From: Novosphingobium panipatense
Lineage (GTDB): Bacteria > Pseudomonadota > Alphaproteobacteria > Sphingomonadales > Sphingomonadaceae
NCBI RefSeq assembly: GCF_002149965.1
Contig: NZ_MSQB01000009.1
Coordinates: forward strand, 59,325-123,324
Length of the DNA stretch: 64,000 nt
Reading direction: 5' to 3'
The translations under genes were made by a program, and so were the position numbers. The notes under the pieces are model-generated. The model was given only the letters and a program-made list of their open reading frames with translations, was not told where the DNA came from and did no database searches. Of this stretch, positions 45,779-55,999 are shown one piece after another; within the stretch, counting starts at the first letter, position 1, and each line of letters starts with the position of its first letter.

Positions 45779-46430
45779 GGGAACACGAATCCGCACCCCT
45801 CCCCTCGCGTTAGGTTCTACCGGCGCCGTCTCTCAAGGAGCGGGTGATTACGTTCAGCCATGGCAACCAATCGGCAGACAGGCTCCCAGCAATAAGTGCT
45901 GAAAGCCCTAGGTTTCTTTGGCCCTATGGCGTTACAGCTGTCGTGTTTTCGGAAACATGTCGACAGGAGCTAAATGAAGCTGCGTCCTTTCAGATCGCCA
46001 AGGTTCATCCGAATCAGGCGATAGCAAAGCGGCTCCCGGCAGATTCCTGAAAACACGATGGTGAGATGAGCGAGAGCAGCGCCGTGCGGACGCCACGACA
46101 GCGGTGACTCCCCTTCCCGCGCTGACGGCTTGTTTATCATGCTGTCATTCGGCGCTCGGCTAGATCTCGGTCACGAATCTGCTTAGCGTCTGCGGTCAGC
46201 GACTAGGAAGGAAAACGACACTCCATGCAGCAGTGGGGTAGCCATGAAGGCCTAGCGACCGATAACATGCTGCAGGGGGGACGTCGTTTGGTTTCGATGG
46301 CCTCAGACGGTCGGTCAAATTCGGGGTATCAGCCGAGTGCGCGCGCTTGGGTACGGACAGCATCGGATTAGTTCACGATGTTGATTTCCGAAGACGGTGC
46401 CAGTCAGCAGCTCGGCGCCGCCGCGGAAGT
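45779..46430. other. Non-coding region between oriV and the repA 3' end
   Basis: Holds the two degenerate iteron-like sites at 45941 (inverted) and 46049 (direct), which are complementary to each other over 10 bp. I see no gene. Confidence 0.5.
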
Positions 46431-47762
46431 CTAGAAACCTGGCAGGCTGTATTTATTGCGTTCGTGGTGCTTCCGCATGAAACCGAGGAAGCGTTTCGAA
46501 TAGTTGCGGGGCATCTCATCTGGATTGCTGTTCAGGAAGGCGTCGAACTGCTTAATGAGCACGTCGAGATCCCAGCCTGGGCACTCGGTCTTGATCGTAT
46601 GATAGGTCTCAGGGTCGAGCACGTCTTGCGCTCGACCGCCACGTCGACGCGGCGTCGCGGCTGCCACCTGGGCATAGATCGGATCATGAGGGTCGGTGCT
46701 CGACTGCGGCTCTGTAGATTTGAGCCCGGAGATGGCTCGCTGGACAAGGCTTCGAGCTAGCCGCGCATCGACCATTTCCTCTGCGCCTGTATCGACAGGT
46801 GCAGGCATTTGCCGGTTCGGAGCGGCAGGCCTAGGGGCCTTTGCGGCGCGAGCGGAGGAGGGGGGTGTTGCACGCTGCCGAGAGCTTACTTCATGCTGGC
46901 CGTCCATAAACCGGCGCATGACCATTTTTAGCTTTGGGCGAGGCGTCTCTCCACCAATCACCTCTAAGCTGATCTCAGGAAGGTTGTTCATCCGAGCGAG
47001 TTCCAGAATTTTATTCTTGAAGGAGGGGAGGGAGCTTTCGCTGCCGCTTTTTTGATGCAGGGTGTCGAAGCCAATCGTAAAACCCTCGGCACCGTTACCG
47101 CCCGCATGTTTGCGGCTTGCCCGATAGAGCCATTTCCCAAGACCACTTGTGATCTCGAAATAGAGCGGCGAAATCGCAAGAACGTTTCGCTTGTCCATAA
47201 CGCCATCGAAAAACCACTTCGACAGCGTGATTTCCATGCCGAGCGACCGCTGGGTGCGTTCGTCAACGAGATGTGTGTAGCTGTCGATCCATGAGAATGT
47301 AGTCTCGCGCGTTTTCGAGTTTGCCCGGAGATTTGTCTTGATCGTCGTGGCCTGCAGACGATCAAGGGCACTGATCAACCGCTCGTAGGCGCGCCCGCTC
47401 ACGCCCCAGCAGATGCGCTTGAGAAGATCACCTGGTTGAAGCCGGACGGTCGGCGACAGGTCGTTATCACCACGCTCGCGCAGTTCGTTGAGGTGAGAGG
47501 CGAGATAAATCATGATGTCCGCGTCCCAGATGGTCGCCATGCCATATTCAGGATTTGCAGACACATGGACGGTCACAGACCTGTCCGGGCTCACATATTC
47601 GATGGGCCTGACCCGCTTCTTCTTCGATAAGCTAAAGAAGGGGCGCTGCATCGTTTCCTGGTAATCCCGCAGCGAGATGTCGCTGAAATCGGGCAGCGTG
47701 AAAAACATCTCGAACTGCACTCGACGGCCGCCAACACCCGTCGTCGATAGGGCACTCGTCAT
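46431..47762 (-). CDS. repA: Replication initiator RepA (RPA family)
   Basis: A 443-aa plasmid initiator of the RPA type, common on sphingomonad and other alphaproteobacterial plasmids. Winged-helix domains cover roughly residues 20-290 (including WDADIMIYLASHLNELRERG and ERLISALDRLQATTIKTN). A disordered Pro/Ala linker (about 295-335) follows, then a C-terminal helical domain ending ERNKYSLPGF. It should bind the iterons 0.9 kb downstream of its 3' end. It lies downstream of parB in the same direction. Confidence 0.88.
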   Translation of the reverse strand: MTSALSTTGVGGRRVQFEMFFTLPDFSDISLRDYQETMQRPFFSLSKKKRVRPIEYVSPDRSVTVHVSANPEYGMATIWDADIMIYLASHLNELRERGDNDLSPTVRLQPGDLLKRICWGVSGRAYERLISALDRLQATTIKTNLRANSKTRETTFSWIDSYTHLVDERTQRSLGMEITLSKWFFDGVMDKRNVLAISPLYFEITSGLGKWLYRASRKHAGGNGAEGFTIGFDTLHQKSGSESSLPSFKNKILELARMNNLPEISLEVIGGETPRPKLKMVMRRFMDGQHEVSSRQRATPPSSARAAKAPRPAAPNRQMPAPVDTGAEEMVDARLARSLVQRAISGLKSTEPQSSTDPHDPIYAQVAAATPRRRGGRAQDVLDPETYHTIKTECPGWDLDVLIKQFDAFLNSNPDEMPRNYSKRFLGFMRKHHERNKYSLPGF

Positions 47763-47788
47763 ACCATTTCCCTAAGCAAAAGCCGCCC

Positions 47789-47804
47789 GTCCCATGCACG
47801 GGAC
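47789..47804. promoter_or_regulatory. 16-bp near-perfect palindrome upstream of repA
   Basis: GTCCCATGCACGGGAC has 5-bp perfect outer arms and one mismatched inner pair. It lies 27 bp before the repA start, so it may be a RepA or ParB binding site. Another inverted repeat, CTGAAAA/TTTTCAG, is at about 47821-47852. Confidence 0.45.
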
Positions 47805-47892
47805 ATATTGATTAAACAACTGAAAACAAACATAAAAATGTCGTTTTTCAGAGTAGCAAAAGCAGTTCCCTTGATCGAGGCGTGCGATCGCT

Positions 47893-48903
47893 TCAATGCG
47901 CCGACCTCTTCAGGATTTTCGCTTTCTCGATCAATGGGCGCAGCGCAGCGAGGATGTCATCGGCTGACAACTCGGTAGGATTGATTGTGATGGTTAACCC
48001 GCGCGCGCGATCCCGATCGACTTGACCAATGATGGTGCCTCTGGCCTCGATAGCGGCCTTCTGGACGCGCCCGGGGCGTGTCGCCGTTGCCTTGATCAGA
48101 CGGGCCACCACTTCGGTGCCACTGATCGGCTCCTCATCTCCAGATTGGCGAAAGCTCTGCTCTGCCGCAATGTCCTTGGCAGCCGCTTCCATGCGCTCAC
48201 GTAAGGCAGGCGTGCGAAGCGGAGGTAGGAGCTTGTCGCCGTAGCTGACCTGAAGATCCATCGGCGAATTGAAAGCACTAACGATCGACTGCGGTATCTC
48301 GGTGAGGCCGATGTAGCGCGACAGCATGGACTTGGAGAGCTTTACTCGATCCGCAAGGCGCGCCTGGACACCGTCATAATAGGTCTCGACCGCTGCCTTA
48401 TAGTTTGCGCCTCGCTCGAGATCTGAGATATCCTCACGCTCCCGATTCTCGATATCCGCCAGACGGAATGCCGCTTCATCATCGAGATCTTCGATGATCG
48501 CCACAAGTTCGATATCGGGATAATGGTTCGCGTTCAGCCAAGATATCGCCCAATGGCGCCGCGTGCCGATAACGAGCTCATATTCGAGGTCGGCGTTCTT
48601 CGTCCGTCGCACGACGACCGGGATACGGTTACCGTTCTCGGCCTGAATAGAATCGATGAGGCTGCGCACACGGTCTTCGGTGAGCAGCGCGTAGTCACGC
48701 GCATTTCCGGGCCAGATCGAGCATTCGGACGGCTTGAGCCGAATTGTCGGCCTCTTCACCATACGAGCAGCTTCGGTGAAACCTTCGAGTCGGCGTGCGG
48801 TGAAATTTTTGGTAGGGGCAGGGGCGGCGGACTCGGAAGGTTCGAGCGCCGGATCGGGCGCCGGAGCCGCCAGTGCCTCGCTGATCAAGGACCGCCGGCT
48901 CAC
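47893..48903 (-). CDS. parB: Partition protein ParB
   Basis: A 336-aa ParB/RepB-type CTP-switch partition protein. The N-terminal ParB domain (about 55-160) contains RIPVVVRRTK and the catalytic-type ELVIGTRRHWA (GxRR) motif. A central HTH (DRVKLSKSMLSRYIGLTEIP, about 185-205) binds parS, and a C-terminal dimerisation region ends ILKRSAH. Its start overlaps the parA stop by 4 bp (ATGA). Confidence 0.88.
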   Translation of the reverse strand: MSRRSLISEALAAPAPDPALEPSESAAPAPTKNFTARRLEGFTEAARMVKRPTIRLKPSECSIWPGNARDYALLTEDRVRSLIDSIQAENGNRIPVVVRRTKNADLEYELVIGTRRHWAISWLNANHYPDIELVAIIEDLDDEAAFRLADIENREREDISDLERGANYKAAVETYYDGVQARLADRVKLSKSMLSRYIGLTEIPQSIVSAFNSPMDLQVSYGDKLLPPLRTPALRERMEAAAKDIAAEQSFRQSGDEEPISGTEVVARLIKATATRPGRVQKAAIEARGTIIGQVDRDRARGLTITINPTELSADDILAALRPLIEKAKILKRSAH

Positions 48904-50099
48904 GCTGCGACACTCGCGACAGTGTCACTGGCGCGCTTTGAAATGCTTTGAGAAGGCCATTGTTCACGGATCTGCTGGAGCACCTCTCCGAACACGGCGT
49001 CAAGATTGTCTCGACACCGCTGATAAGTGGCGTGCGCTGCCGACGGTTTACTCTCGTAGATCGAGCGGAACGCCTGCGTCGCGTTTTTGATCTCTTCAGA
49101 AGCTAGGATGGGCTGGCTTAGAAGAAAATTCGCATAGGTTGCCTGCATCATCTTCCACATGTCGGCCTCACCAGGCTTGCTGGGCGTGTAGGCCGAGCAG
49201 ACCACCCGAATAAATCCGTAATCCACTGGCGTCCCGTTCTCCTCGAGGATCTCGATATTATCAGCGATTGTCTCCATGAAATGGATGGTCGATAGATAAT
49301 CGAGCTGTCGTGCAGGCACAGGGATTAGCAGGCCTGTGGCCGCAGCCATTACATTGAGTCCTAGAAAACCCATGGCAGGGGGTGGGTCGAGAACGATGAC
49401 ATCGAAGTCTTTTATGACACTCTCAATACCGATACGAAGACGCTGGAGGCCCTCTCGAACAGCCTGCCCGCCCTCACGTAGGGTCGCGGTCAAATCCCAC
49501 TCCGCGTCTTGCAGCCCAAGACTTGAGGGAACGATCTTGATAGTCGGCCAGGCAGTATCTTGGATCGACTGTCGGAAATCATCAAAGGTACTGCGAGGCG
49601 ACAAGAAGTTTCCAAGTGTCTTCTCTTCGTCGATCAGCGTTTCCGGCTGAATATCGAACATTGTAGTCGTTGATGCCTGGGGATCGCAATCGATCACCAG
49701 CACGCTGTAACCATGTAGGGCGAGATAATCGGCAAAATGTTTCGTGATTGTGCTCTTGCCGACGCCGCCTTTGAAGTTCTGGACGGCGACCACGACAGCA
49801 TCCTCATCCGCCGACTTACCAGGGTTAATGTGCAAGGCTTCTCGGATCAGCGTGAGATCCTCCAAATTGTAGAAGCGGCGGCCATTGCCTAGCTGCTTTG
49901 GCTGCGGCAGCCGACCTTCTTTTTCGGCCTTGGCCAGTGCCTCAGGCGTCCGACCGACCAGCTCTGCTGCTGCTGTCGGGCCGAAAGTGATATCGAGCAC
50001 CTTGCGGTCCTCCGGCTTGAACACCACCGACTTCACACGATCACGCATCATCTCGCACGAGCGAGTCATTGTCCGCAGCGTGTTTACGGTGAATGACAT
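48900..50099 (-). CDS. parA: Partition ATPase ParA
   Basis: A 399-aa type Ia ParA. The N-terminal HTH region (AAAELVGRTPEALAKAEKEG) is followed by the deviant Walker A KGGVGKST at residues 110-117, LVIDCDPQAS (Walker A') and VIVLDPPPAMG (Walker B). It moves ParB-parS complexes and likely represses its own promoter. ATG 50099 (MSFTVNTL) is preferred; the open frame extends upstream to 50186 without recognisable sequence. First gene of the parA-parB-(repA) unit. Confidence 0.9.
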   Translation of the reverse strand: MSFTVNTLRTMTRSCEMMRDRVKSVVFKPEDRKVLDITFGPTAAAELVGRTPEALAKAEKEGRLPQPKQLGNGRRFYNLEDLTLIREALHINPGKSADEDAVVVAVQNFKGGVGKSTITKHFADYLALHGYSVLVIDCDPQASTTTMFDIQPETLIDEEKTLGNFLSPRSTFDDFRQSIQDTAWPTIKIVPSSLGLQDAEWDLTATLREGGQAVREGLQRLRIGIESVIKDFDVIVLDPPPAMGFLGLNVMAAATGLLIPVPARQLDYLSTIHFMETIADNIEILEENGTPVDYGFIRVVCSAYTPSKPGEADMWKMMQATYANFLLSQPILASEEIKNATQAFRSIYESKPSAAHATYQRCRDNLDAVFGEVLQQIREQWPSQSISKRASDTVASVAA

Positions 50100-50366
50100 T
50101 TCCAGCAAGCCTCCGTAGCGCCGCGAGAATTCGACGCAGTTCGTGTTTAATGGCCCAAAATGCCGGTCAAAGTCAAACCAGCGCACAAATTACCTTTGGA
50201 AGCACTATTCTGGCTGTGAAGCAGAGGTGTCGGTCACCAGGTCTGTCTGCAAAAAACACGGCCACTTGCGCAACTATGGACCGCGAGTATCCCCCCGATT
50301 GGAGGGATCTGCGGGGAGTCCTTCGGTCGCTATCCTGCGGCCAATCCCATTGGCGCGGAGCAGGAT

Positions 50367-50693
50367 ATGATCAACTTCGCCAAGTTCGAGATCATCGGCC
50401 GGATCGGCGAAATCGATGCGCGACCGAAAGTCACCCTGCTGTCGGTCTGCGCGAATTACCGCCGCAAGGGTGACGATGACGAATGGCAGGAAGACAGTCA
50501 CTGGAACCGCGTGAGCGTCTTCAGCGAGGGCCAGCGCAAGCATATCGCCGACCGAGCCCAAGTCGGGGATCTGGTGCGCATTGCCGGGCGGCTCAAGGAC
50601 AGCTCCTATGAACGCGACGGCGTGACCCATTACACAACCGATCGCATCGTCGAGGAATTCGGTATCCTCGCAGCCAAGGGCATGCCTGGCTGA
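50367..50693 (+). CDS. ssb: Plasmid single-stranded DNA-binding protein
   Basis: A 108-aa SSB with one OB fold (NFAKFEIIGRIGEIDARP, then HWNRVSVFSEGQ, VGDLVRIAGRLKDSSYERDG). It lacks the long acidic tail of chromosomal SSB. GGAG lies 8 bases upstream. A hairpin (GCCAAT ccc ATTGGC, 50340-50354) is just before the ribosome site. Plasmid ssb genes often enter first and protect the incoming strand during conjugation. Confidence 0.85.
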   Translation: MINFAKFEIIGRIGEIDARPKVTLLSVCANYRRKGDDDEWQEDSHWNRVSVFSEGQRKHIADRAQVGDLVRIAGRLKDSSYERDGVTHYTTDRIVEEFGILAAKGMPG

Positions 50694-50755
50694 ATTGGCG
50701 GGGAGGGGAGGGCGCAACCGGCAGCAGCGCTCCACCACTTTGCAAGGATTAGTTG

Positions 50756-51622
50756 ATGCCCCTAGCTGCTTTCCATCGCGCCAAAGCCATTGTCGAAGCC
50801 CTCGGCGGAACGTGGCGCGGGACGCGCGGCGAATGCCGTTGCCCGGCTCATGACGATCATGGTCCCAGCCTGTCAGTGCGCCTGGGCGAACGGGCGATCT
50901 TGTTCCACTGCTTTGCTGGCTGCGATACGCGCGACGTTCTGACTGCCCTGCGCCGGCGCAAACTTCACGATGCGGTGCCGCTCACCATGCCGCGCCCGAA
51001 GGCGATGGCCGACCATCGTGCTCTCGCGCTTCGGCTATGGAAGGCAAGCCAGCCCATAGTCGGCTCGCCAGCGGCCGATTACCTTGCCGCACGCGGTCTT
51101 GCTCCTCCCTATCCGCGTTGTCTGCGCTACAATCCCCGCACCATTGTCGGGGCAGGTGACCAGCGCCGGTTCTTTCCGGCGATGATCGCTGCGGTCGAGA
51201 ACGATCTGGGCGTCGTGGCCGTCCAGCGGACCTGCCTCGATCTCGCTGACATCTTGCACAAGCCCCTGTCAAAGCCGAAGATTGCCCTTGGCCTGCTTGG
51301 CAACGCGGCCATCCGTCTGGCGCCGGCCGGAGAGGAGCTTGGCCTTGCTGAGGGCATCGAGGACGCCCTTTCGGCAATGGCCTGGTTCGGAACGCCAACC
51401 TGGGCGCTGGGCGGCGTCGAACGCCTTGGACTCGTCGCCATCCCCGAACGGGTCAAACGCATCATCGTCTATGGTGATCGCGGTGCCGCCGCTGCCGCCA
51501 TGCTCAAAAAAGCTCGGCCGCATCTCACAGCCAATGGACGCGAACTGGTGCTCCGCCTCCCGGAACGGCACGCGGATTGGAATGATGCTTGGCGTGTCCG
51601 CCGGGCCGCCGAGGCGGCCTGA
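50756..51622 (+). CDS. CHC2/toprim-domain primase-like protein
   Basis: A 288-aa protein. An N-terminal CHC2-like zinc finger (ECRCPAHDDHGPSLSVR then LFHCFAGC) precedes a toprim-like domain (GEELGLAEGIEDALSA, then RIIVYGDRGAAAAAM, with acidic residues in both). This layout is found in plasmid and phage primases and in the DUF7146 toprim family. ATG 50756 is used; a TTG at 50753 precedes it. It could prime the entering strand. The 3' end is followed by G-rich repeat copy 1. Confidence 0.8.
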   Translation: MPLAAFHRAKAIVEALGGTWRGTRGECRCPAHDDHGPSLSVRLGERAILFHCFAGCDTRDVLTALRRRKLHDAVPLTMPRPKAMADHRALALRLWKASQPIVGSPAADYLAARGLAPPYPRCLRYNPRTIVGAGDQRRFFPAMIAAVENDLGVVAVQRTCLDLADILHKPLSKPKIALGLLGNAAIRLAPAGEELGLAEGIEDALSAMAWFGTPTWALGGVERLGLVAIPERVKRIIVYGDRGAAAAAMLKKARPHLTANGRELVLRLPERHADWNDAWRVRRAAEAA

Positions 51623-51639
51623 GAGGGGAGGGGGCCTTC
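51621..51639 (+). repeat. G-rich intergenic repeat, copy 1
   Basis: GAGAGGGGAGGGGGCCTTC is identical at 55914-55932. Shorter relatives occur at about 50699-50713 and 63985-63999. Confidence 0.7.
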
Positions 51640-51688
51640 AGGCTGATGACCTGGCGCTGATGCCAGGTGTCAGACCCGGAGATACCCC

Positions 51689-54600
51689 ATGGCCACACAA
51701 CCCCTCGCGGTCACGCTGCCGCTCGATGATCCCGCCCGGACCGCTGCTCAAGGCATAGCCGACCGGCTGTCCGAAGGCCGTTCGGTTGCACGTAACGACC
51801 TCCTTGCCGGGATGACCTCCGCCTTCGGTGGCTCGAGCGCGGATGGCCTGTGGTCATTGCGCGACGCCTATGATGTGCTCGAACTCGCGCAGATCCTCCA
51901 TCTGAAGAACACAACACTCCCGGCAGATGCGAATGTGCGGCTCGCCCAGCTGATCGCCATGACGGCGGCGCTTCCGACGCACAGCGTGCGTAGCGAAACG
52001 CAGGTCGCGTTCCAGCAATTCTCGACACCGGCACCGATCGGCTTCCTTGCCGCCAGGGCAGCCGCGATCACGGCACGCGATATCGTGCTCGAGCCCTCGG
52101 CCGGGACCGGGCTCTTGGCCGTACACGGTCATTTTGCCGGCGCTCGCCTTCTCCTCAATGAGATCGATGCCTGGCGCGCGCGTTTGCTGCGTCATGCCCT
52201 TCCCGAGGGCACATTGAGCACGCATGACGGCGAATTGATCGACGACATGCTCGATCCGCAACTGGTGCCGAGCGTCGTGCTCATCAACCCGCCCTTCTCG
52301 CGGAGCCAGGGACGGGGGCGCGACCGCCACGCTGCGCTTCGCCACCTGCGCTCCGCGCTCTTGCGCCTCGCACCAGGCGGGCGCTGCGCCGTCATTCTTC
52401 CCGATCGCATCGAGACAGGGGACGCGGATTGGCTGCACGCCACCGCGGGCGCGCATCTCCGGCTGCATCTCGACCTGCCGCCCCATGCTTATGCCAAGCA
52501 CGGCACCGGGCAAGCGGTTCAGCTCATTCTCCTCGAAAAGGGCGGGGCAGGGGATTGCGTCCCACGCCAGACCTGTACGACGTTCGGCGCTGCGCTCGCG
52601 GCCATCGATGCGATGGCGACCCCGTGCGCCCCCACGCCGCAACCGATCTCCCGCCCCAGCGGATTGTTCCGGAGCCTCACGCGGCGGACCCGCCCCGTAA
52701 GCTCGCGTGTGGCGGTGACCCTGCCCACGACCCGCGCGGTCGTCTATCACCGTCTCGACGCGCCGGCGCCCGCGGGCGAACCGCAAGGGATTTACCTGCC
52801 CTATCGGCCGAGCCGTCTGCTAATTGCCGATGCCCGTGAGCACCCAAGCGCGCTGGTCGAATCGCAGGCAATGGGATCGATTGCCGCACCCCCGGTCGCT
52901 TATGAACCCGTGCTGCCGGCCAGGATCTTGGACGACGGCCTGCTCTCGGACGCGCAGCTCGAAACGCTGATCTACGCTGGCGCGGCGTTCGAGCGCGATC
53001 TTCCCGGCCGGTTCATATCTAGCGAGGAGGGTCTTTCGCTGTCGCCGGCAGAGGCCGGTAACGCCTATCGGACCGGCTTTTTCCTTGGCGATGGCACGGG
53101 CGCCGGCAAGGGGCGGCAGGTGGCGGGCGTCATCCTCGACCAGTGGTTGCGCGGCAACCGCCGCCACCTCTGGATATCCAAGAGCGAGACGCTGATCGAA
53201 GACGCTCGCCGCGACTGGTCGGCGCTTGGCGGCTTGCCGCTCGACATCCAGCATCTCAACCAGTGGAAGCTCGGCACCCCGATCGCGCTGGGCGATGGGA
53301 TCCTCTTCCTGACCTATGCCACCCTGCGCTCCAACCGCGGTGACAGGGGCACGCGGCTGCGCCAGCTGATCGAATGGATGGGTGAGGATTTCAGCGGCGT
53401 CATCGTCTTCGACGAGGCGCATGAGATGGCCGGGGTGGCCGGTGGCGAGGGCCGGTTCGGCGCCACGAAAGGGTCGGAACAGGGCATCGCCGGCGTCCGC
53501 CTGCAAAATCTCGCTCCGCGCGCCCGGATTCTCTACGCCTCGGCGACGGGCGCCTCGGACGTCAACAACCTCGCTTATGCGACACGCCTCGGATTGTGGG
53601 GACCGCAGACGGCCTTCGCCGACCGGCGGGCCTTCGTGGAATCGCTTCGCCGCGGCGGCATCGCAGCGATGGAGTTGATCGCCCGCGACCTCAAGGCGCA
53701 GGGCCTCTATGCCGCGCGGGCGCTCAGCTTCGCCGGCGTCGAATATGACATCCTCGAGCATCGGCTCAGCGAAGAACAGATCGCCGTCTACAATGCCTAT
53801 GCCGATGCCTGGGCGATCATTCACAACAATCTGCAGGCCGCGCTCGCCGCCACGCGCGTCACCGACGGCTTCAGCGGTGCCACCTATAATAGCGGCGCGA
53901 AGGCCGCGGCATTGTCGATCTTCGAATCGACCAAGCAACGCTTCTTCGGCCAGATCCTGCTGTCGATGAAGCTGCCGTCGCTGATCCCGGCGATCGCCGC
54001 CGATCTCGCGCGCGGCGACTGCGCCGTCGTCCAGCTCGTGTCGACGTCGGAAGCCATGCTCGACCGTGCCCTTGCCGACCTGTCCCCCGAGGAGCGCGCC
54101 TGGCTCGACATCGAGCTGTCCCCGCGCGAATTCCTGGTCGACTATCTGACGGCAGCCTTTCCGGTGCGCCAGATGCGCACCTATACCGACGATAGCGGCA
54201 CGGTGCGCTCGGAACCGATGATCGACGAAGCTGGGCAGCCGGTGCTGTGCCGGGAAGCGATCGCCATGCGCGATCAGCTCCTCGAGCAACTCTGTGCGCT
54301 GCCGGTCGTCGGCTCGGCGCTCGATCACATCATAGGGCATTTCGGGACGGAGGCCGTGGCCGAGGTGACGGGTCGCAGCCGGCGGATCATCGTCGATGCC
54401 GACGGCCGTCAGCGGATCGAACGGCGCAGCGCGCGCACGAACCTCGCGGAGACCGACATCTTCATGCGCGGCGAAAAGCGCATCCTGATCTTCTCCGACG
54501 CCGGCGGCACGGGGCGGAGCTACCACGCCAGCCTCGACGCGCCCAATCAGAGCCGCCGCATCCACTATCTGCTCGAGCCCGGTTGGCGCGCGGACGCGGC

Positions 54601-55888
54601 GATCCAGGGGCTGGGCCGCACGCACCGCACCCACCAAGCCTGCCCGCCCTTGTTTCGGCCCGTTTCCACCGATTGCCGCGGCGAACGGCGGTTCATCTCG
54701 ACCATCGCCCGGCGCCTCGACAGCCTGGGCGCGCTGACCCGCGGCCAACGCCAGACCGGCGGGCAGGGACTTTTCGACCCCCGCGACAATCTGGAGTCCG
54801 ACTTCGCGCGGGAATCGCTCGACCAGTGGTTTCGCCTGCTGTTCCAGGCAAAACTCCAATCGGTCCACTTCGATCAGTTCCAGGCGCTCACCGGTTTGAA
54901 CCTGGCCGGGGAGGGCGGGGGGCTCACCGAGACCTTGCCCACGATCCAGCGGTGGTTGAACCGCATCCTGGCGCTGCGCATCGACCTGCAGAACGCGATC
55001 TTCGACGAATATCTCGGCTTGATCGAAGCACGGGTGGAAAAGGCACGCGAGGCCGGCACCCTCGATCTTGGTGTCGAAACGATCGCGGCCGACCGTATTT
55101 CGATCCTCGACCGGACGGTGATCCGGCGCGATCCCGTAAGCGGCGCCGAAACCGAAATTCTGCGTATAGAAACCGAGGAGCGATATCGGCCGCTGACCCT
55201 GGAGCGAGCGCATTGGCTTCTGGCCGACCCGGAAGCGCGCCGGTTGTTCAACCCGCGTTCCGGCAAGGCCGCCATTTGCCGGCCGACCTTCTCGCTAACG
55301 GACGAAGAGGGACGGACCGTGCGCCGCTATGAGCTGGTGCGTCCAACGCGCACCGAACGGCACCGGCAGGACCTCTTCGCCGAAACCCATTGGACCGACG
55401 TGGACCGCGCGAGCTTCGACGAAGCCTGGCAGGCCGAATGCGACGCAATGGCGGCGCAGACGCGCACGCAGATCATCTATCTGGTCACCGGCCTGCTGCT
55501 TCCGGTGTGGGGCAAGCTGCCCGACGATCATGTCCAGGTCTGGCGGCTGATGAGCGATGACGGCCAGTCGCTTCTCGGGCGTCTTATTCCGGCGCCGCTG
55601 GTGGAGCGGATTGCCAGCGCGTTCGGCATCGCGGCCCATGTCGAGATCGACCTCGGCGCGCGGGTCCAGCACGTCCGCACCTCGGGCGAGATCATGCCAA
55701 TCGGAGCGCTGCGACTGAAGCGCGCCTTGGTTGCCGGCGATCAACGCCTCGAATTGCTGGACTGGAAGCCCGAGGCGCTGCCGCATCTCAAGGCGGCGGG
55801 CTGCTTCACCGAGATCATCCAGCACCGCACTCGGCTGTTCGTTCCCCCGAGCCGCGCCCTCGAGATCCTCGCCAGGATCACGGACTGA
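51689..55888 (+). CDS. DNA methyltransferase-like / strawberry-notch helicase fusion
   Basis: A 1399-aa protein. The N-terminal part (about 60-300) is a class I methyltransferase fold, with a SAM motif VLEPSAGTGLLA at about 133 and NPPF at about 196, as in N6-adenine enzymes. From about 360 it is an SNO-type NTPase: GDGTGAGKGRQ (467-477), then VIVFDEAHEM near 572, a GTGRSYHAS segment and a C-terminal helicase half with GLGRTHRTHQ. This fusion is typical of large plasmids and integrative elements. It may modify or remodel DNA during entry or defence; the true role is undetermined. Confidence 0.82.
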   Translation: MATQPLAVTLPLDDPARTAAQGIADRLSEGRSVARNDLLAGMTSAFGGSSADGLWSLRDAYDVLELAQILHLKNTTLPADANVRLAQLIAMTAALPTHSVRSETQVAFQQFSTPAPIGFLAARAAAITARDIVLEPSAGTGLLAVHGHFAGARLLLNEIDAWRARLLRHALPEGTLSTHDGELIDDMLDPQLVPSVVLINPPFSRSQGRGRDRHAALRHLRSALLRLAPGGRCAVILPDRIETGDADWLHATAGAHLRLHLDLPPHAYAKHGTGQAVQLILLEKGGAGDCVPRQTCTTFGAALAAIDAMATPCAPTPQPISRPSGLFRSLTRRTRPVSSRVAVTLPTTRAVVYHRLDAPAPAGEPQGIYLPYRPSRLLIADAREHPSALVESQAMGSIAAPPVAYEPVLPARILDDGLLSDAQLETLIYAGAAFERDLPGRFISSEEGLSLSPAEAGNAYRTGFFLGDGTGAGKGRQVAGVILDQWLRGNRRHLWISKSETLIEDARRDWSALGGLPLDIQHLNQWKLGTPIALGDGILFLTYATLRSNRGDRGTRLRQLIEWMGEDFSGVIVFDEAHEMAGVAGGEGRFGATKGSEQGIAGVRLQNLAPRARILYASATGASDVNNLAYATRLGLWGPQTAFADRRAFVESLRRGGIAAMELIARDLKAQGLYAARALSFAGVEYDILEHRLSEEQIAVYNAYADAWAIIHNNLQAALAATRVTDGFSGATYNSGAKAAALSIFESTKQRFFGQILLSMKLPSLIPAIAADLARGDCAVVQLVSTSEAMLDRALADLSPEERAWLDIELSPREFLVDYLTAAFPVRQMRTYTDDSGTVRSEPMIDEAGQPVLCREAIAMRDQLLEQLCALPVVGSALDHIIGHFGTEAVAEVTGRSRRIIVDADGRQRIERRSARTNLAETDIFMRGEKRILIFSDAGGTGRSYHASLDAPNQSRRIHYLLEPGWRADAAIQGLGRTHRTHQACPPLFRPVSTDCRGERRFISTIARRLDSLGALTRGQRQTGGQGLFDPRDNLESDFARESLDQWFRLLFQAKLQSVHFDQFQALTGLNLAGEGGGLTETLPTIQRWLNRILALRIDLQNAIFDEYLGLIEARVEKAREAGTLDLGVETIAADRISILDRTVIRRDPVSGAETEILRIETEERYRPLTLERAHWLLADPEARRLFNPRSGKAAICRPTFSLTDEEGRTVRRYELVRPTRTERHRQDLFAETHWTDVDRASFDEAWQAECDAMAAQTRTQIIYLVTGLLLPVWGKLPDDHVQVWRLMSDDGQSLLGRLIPAPLVERIASAFGIAAHVEIDLGARVQHVRTSGEIMPIGALRLKRALVAGDQRLELLDWKPEALPHLKAAGCFTEIIQHRTRLFVPPSRALEILARITD

Positions 55889-55913
55889 CCCGCGACCGCG
55901 CCAAGCGACCGAA

Positions 55914-55932
55914 GAGAGGGGAGGGGGCCTTC
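55914..55932 (+). repeat. G-rich intergenic repeat, copy 2
   Basis: Same 19 bases as 51621-51639, again between two genes of the same operon-like block. Confidence 0.7.
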
Positions 55933-55999
55933 GGCCGGGTGGGCCTGAGTGGCTCAAGCCGGCCGACGAGGTCGGCGCAACCCTCGAAGGAGACAACCG

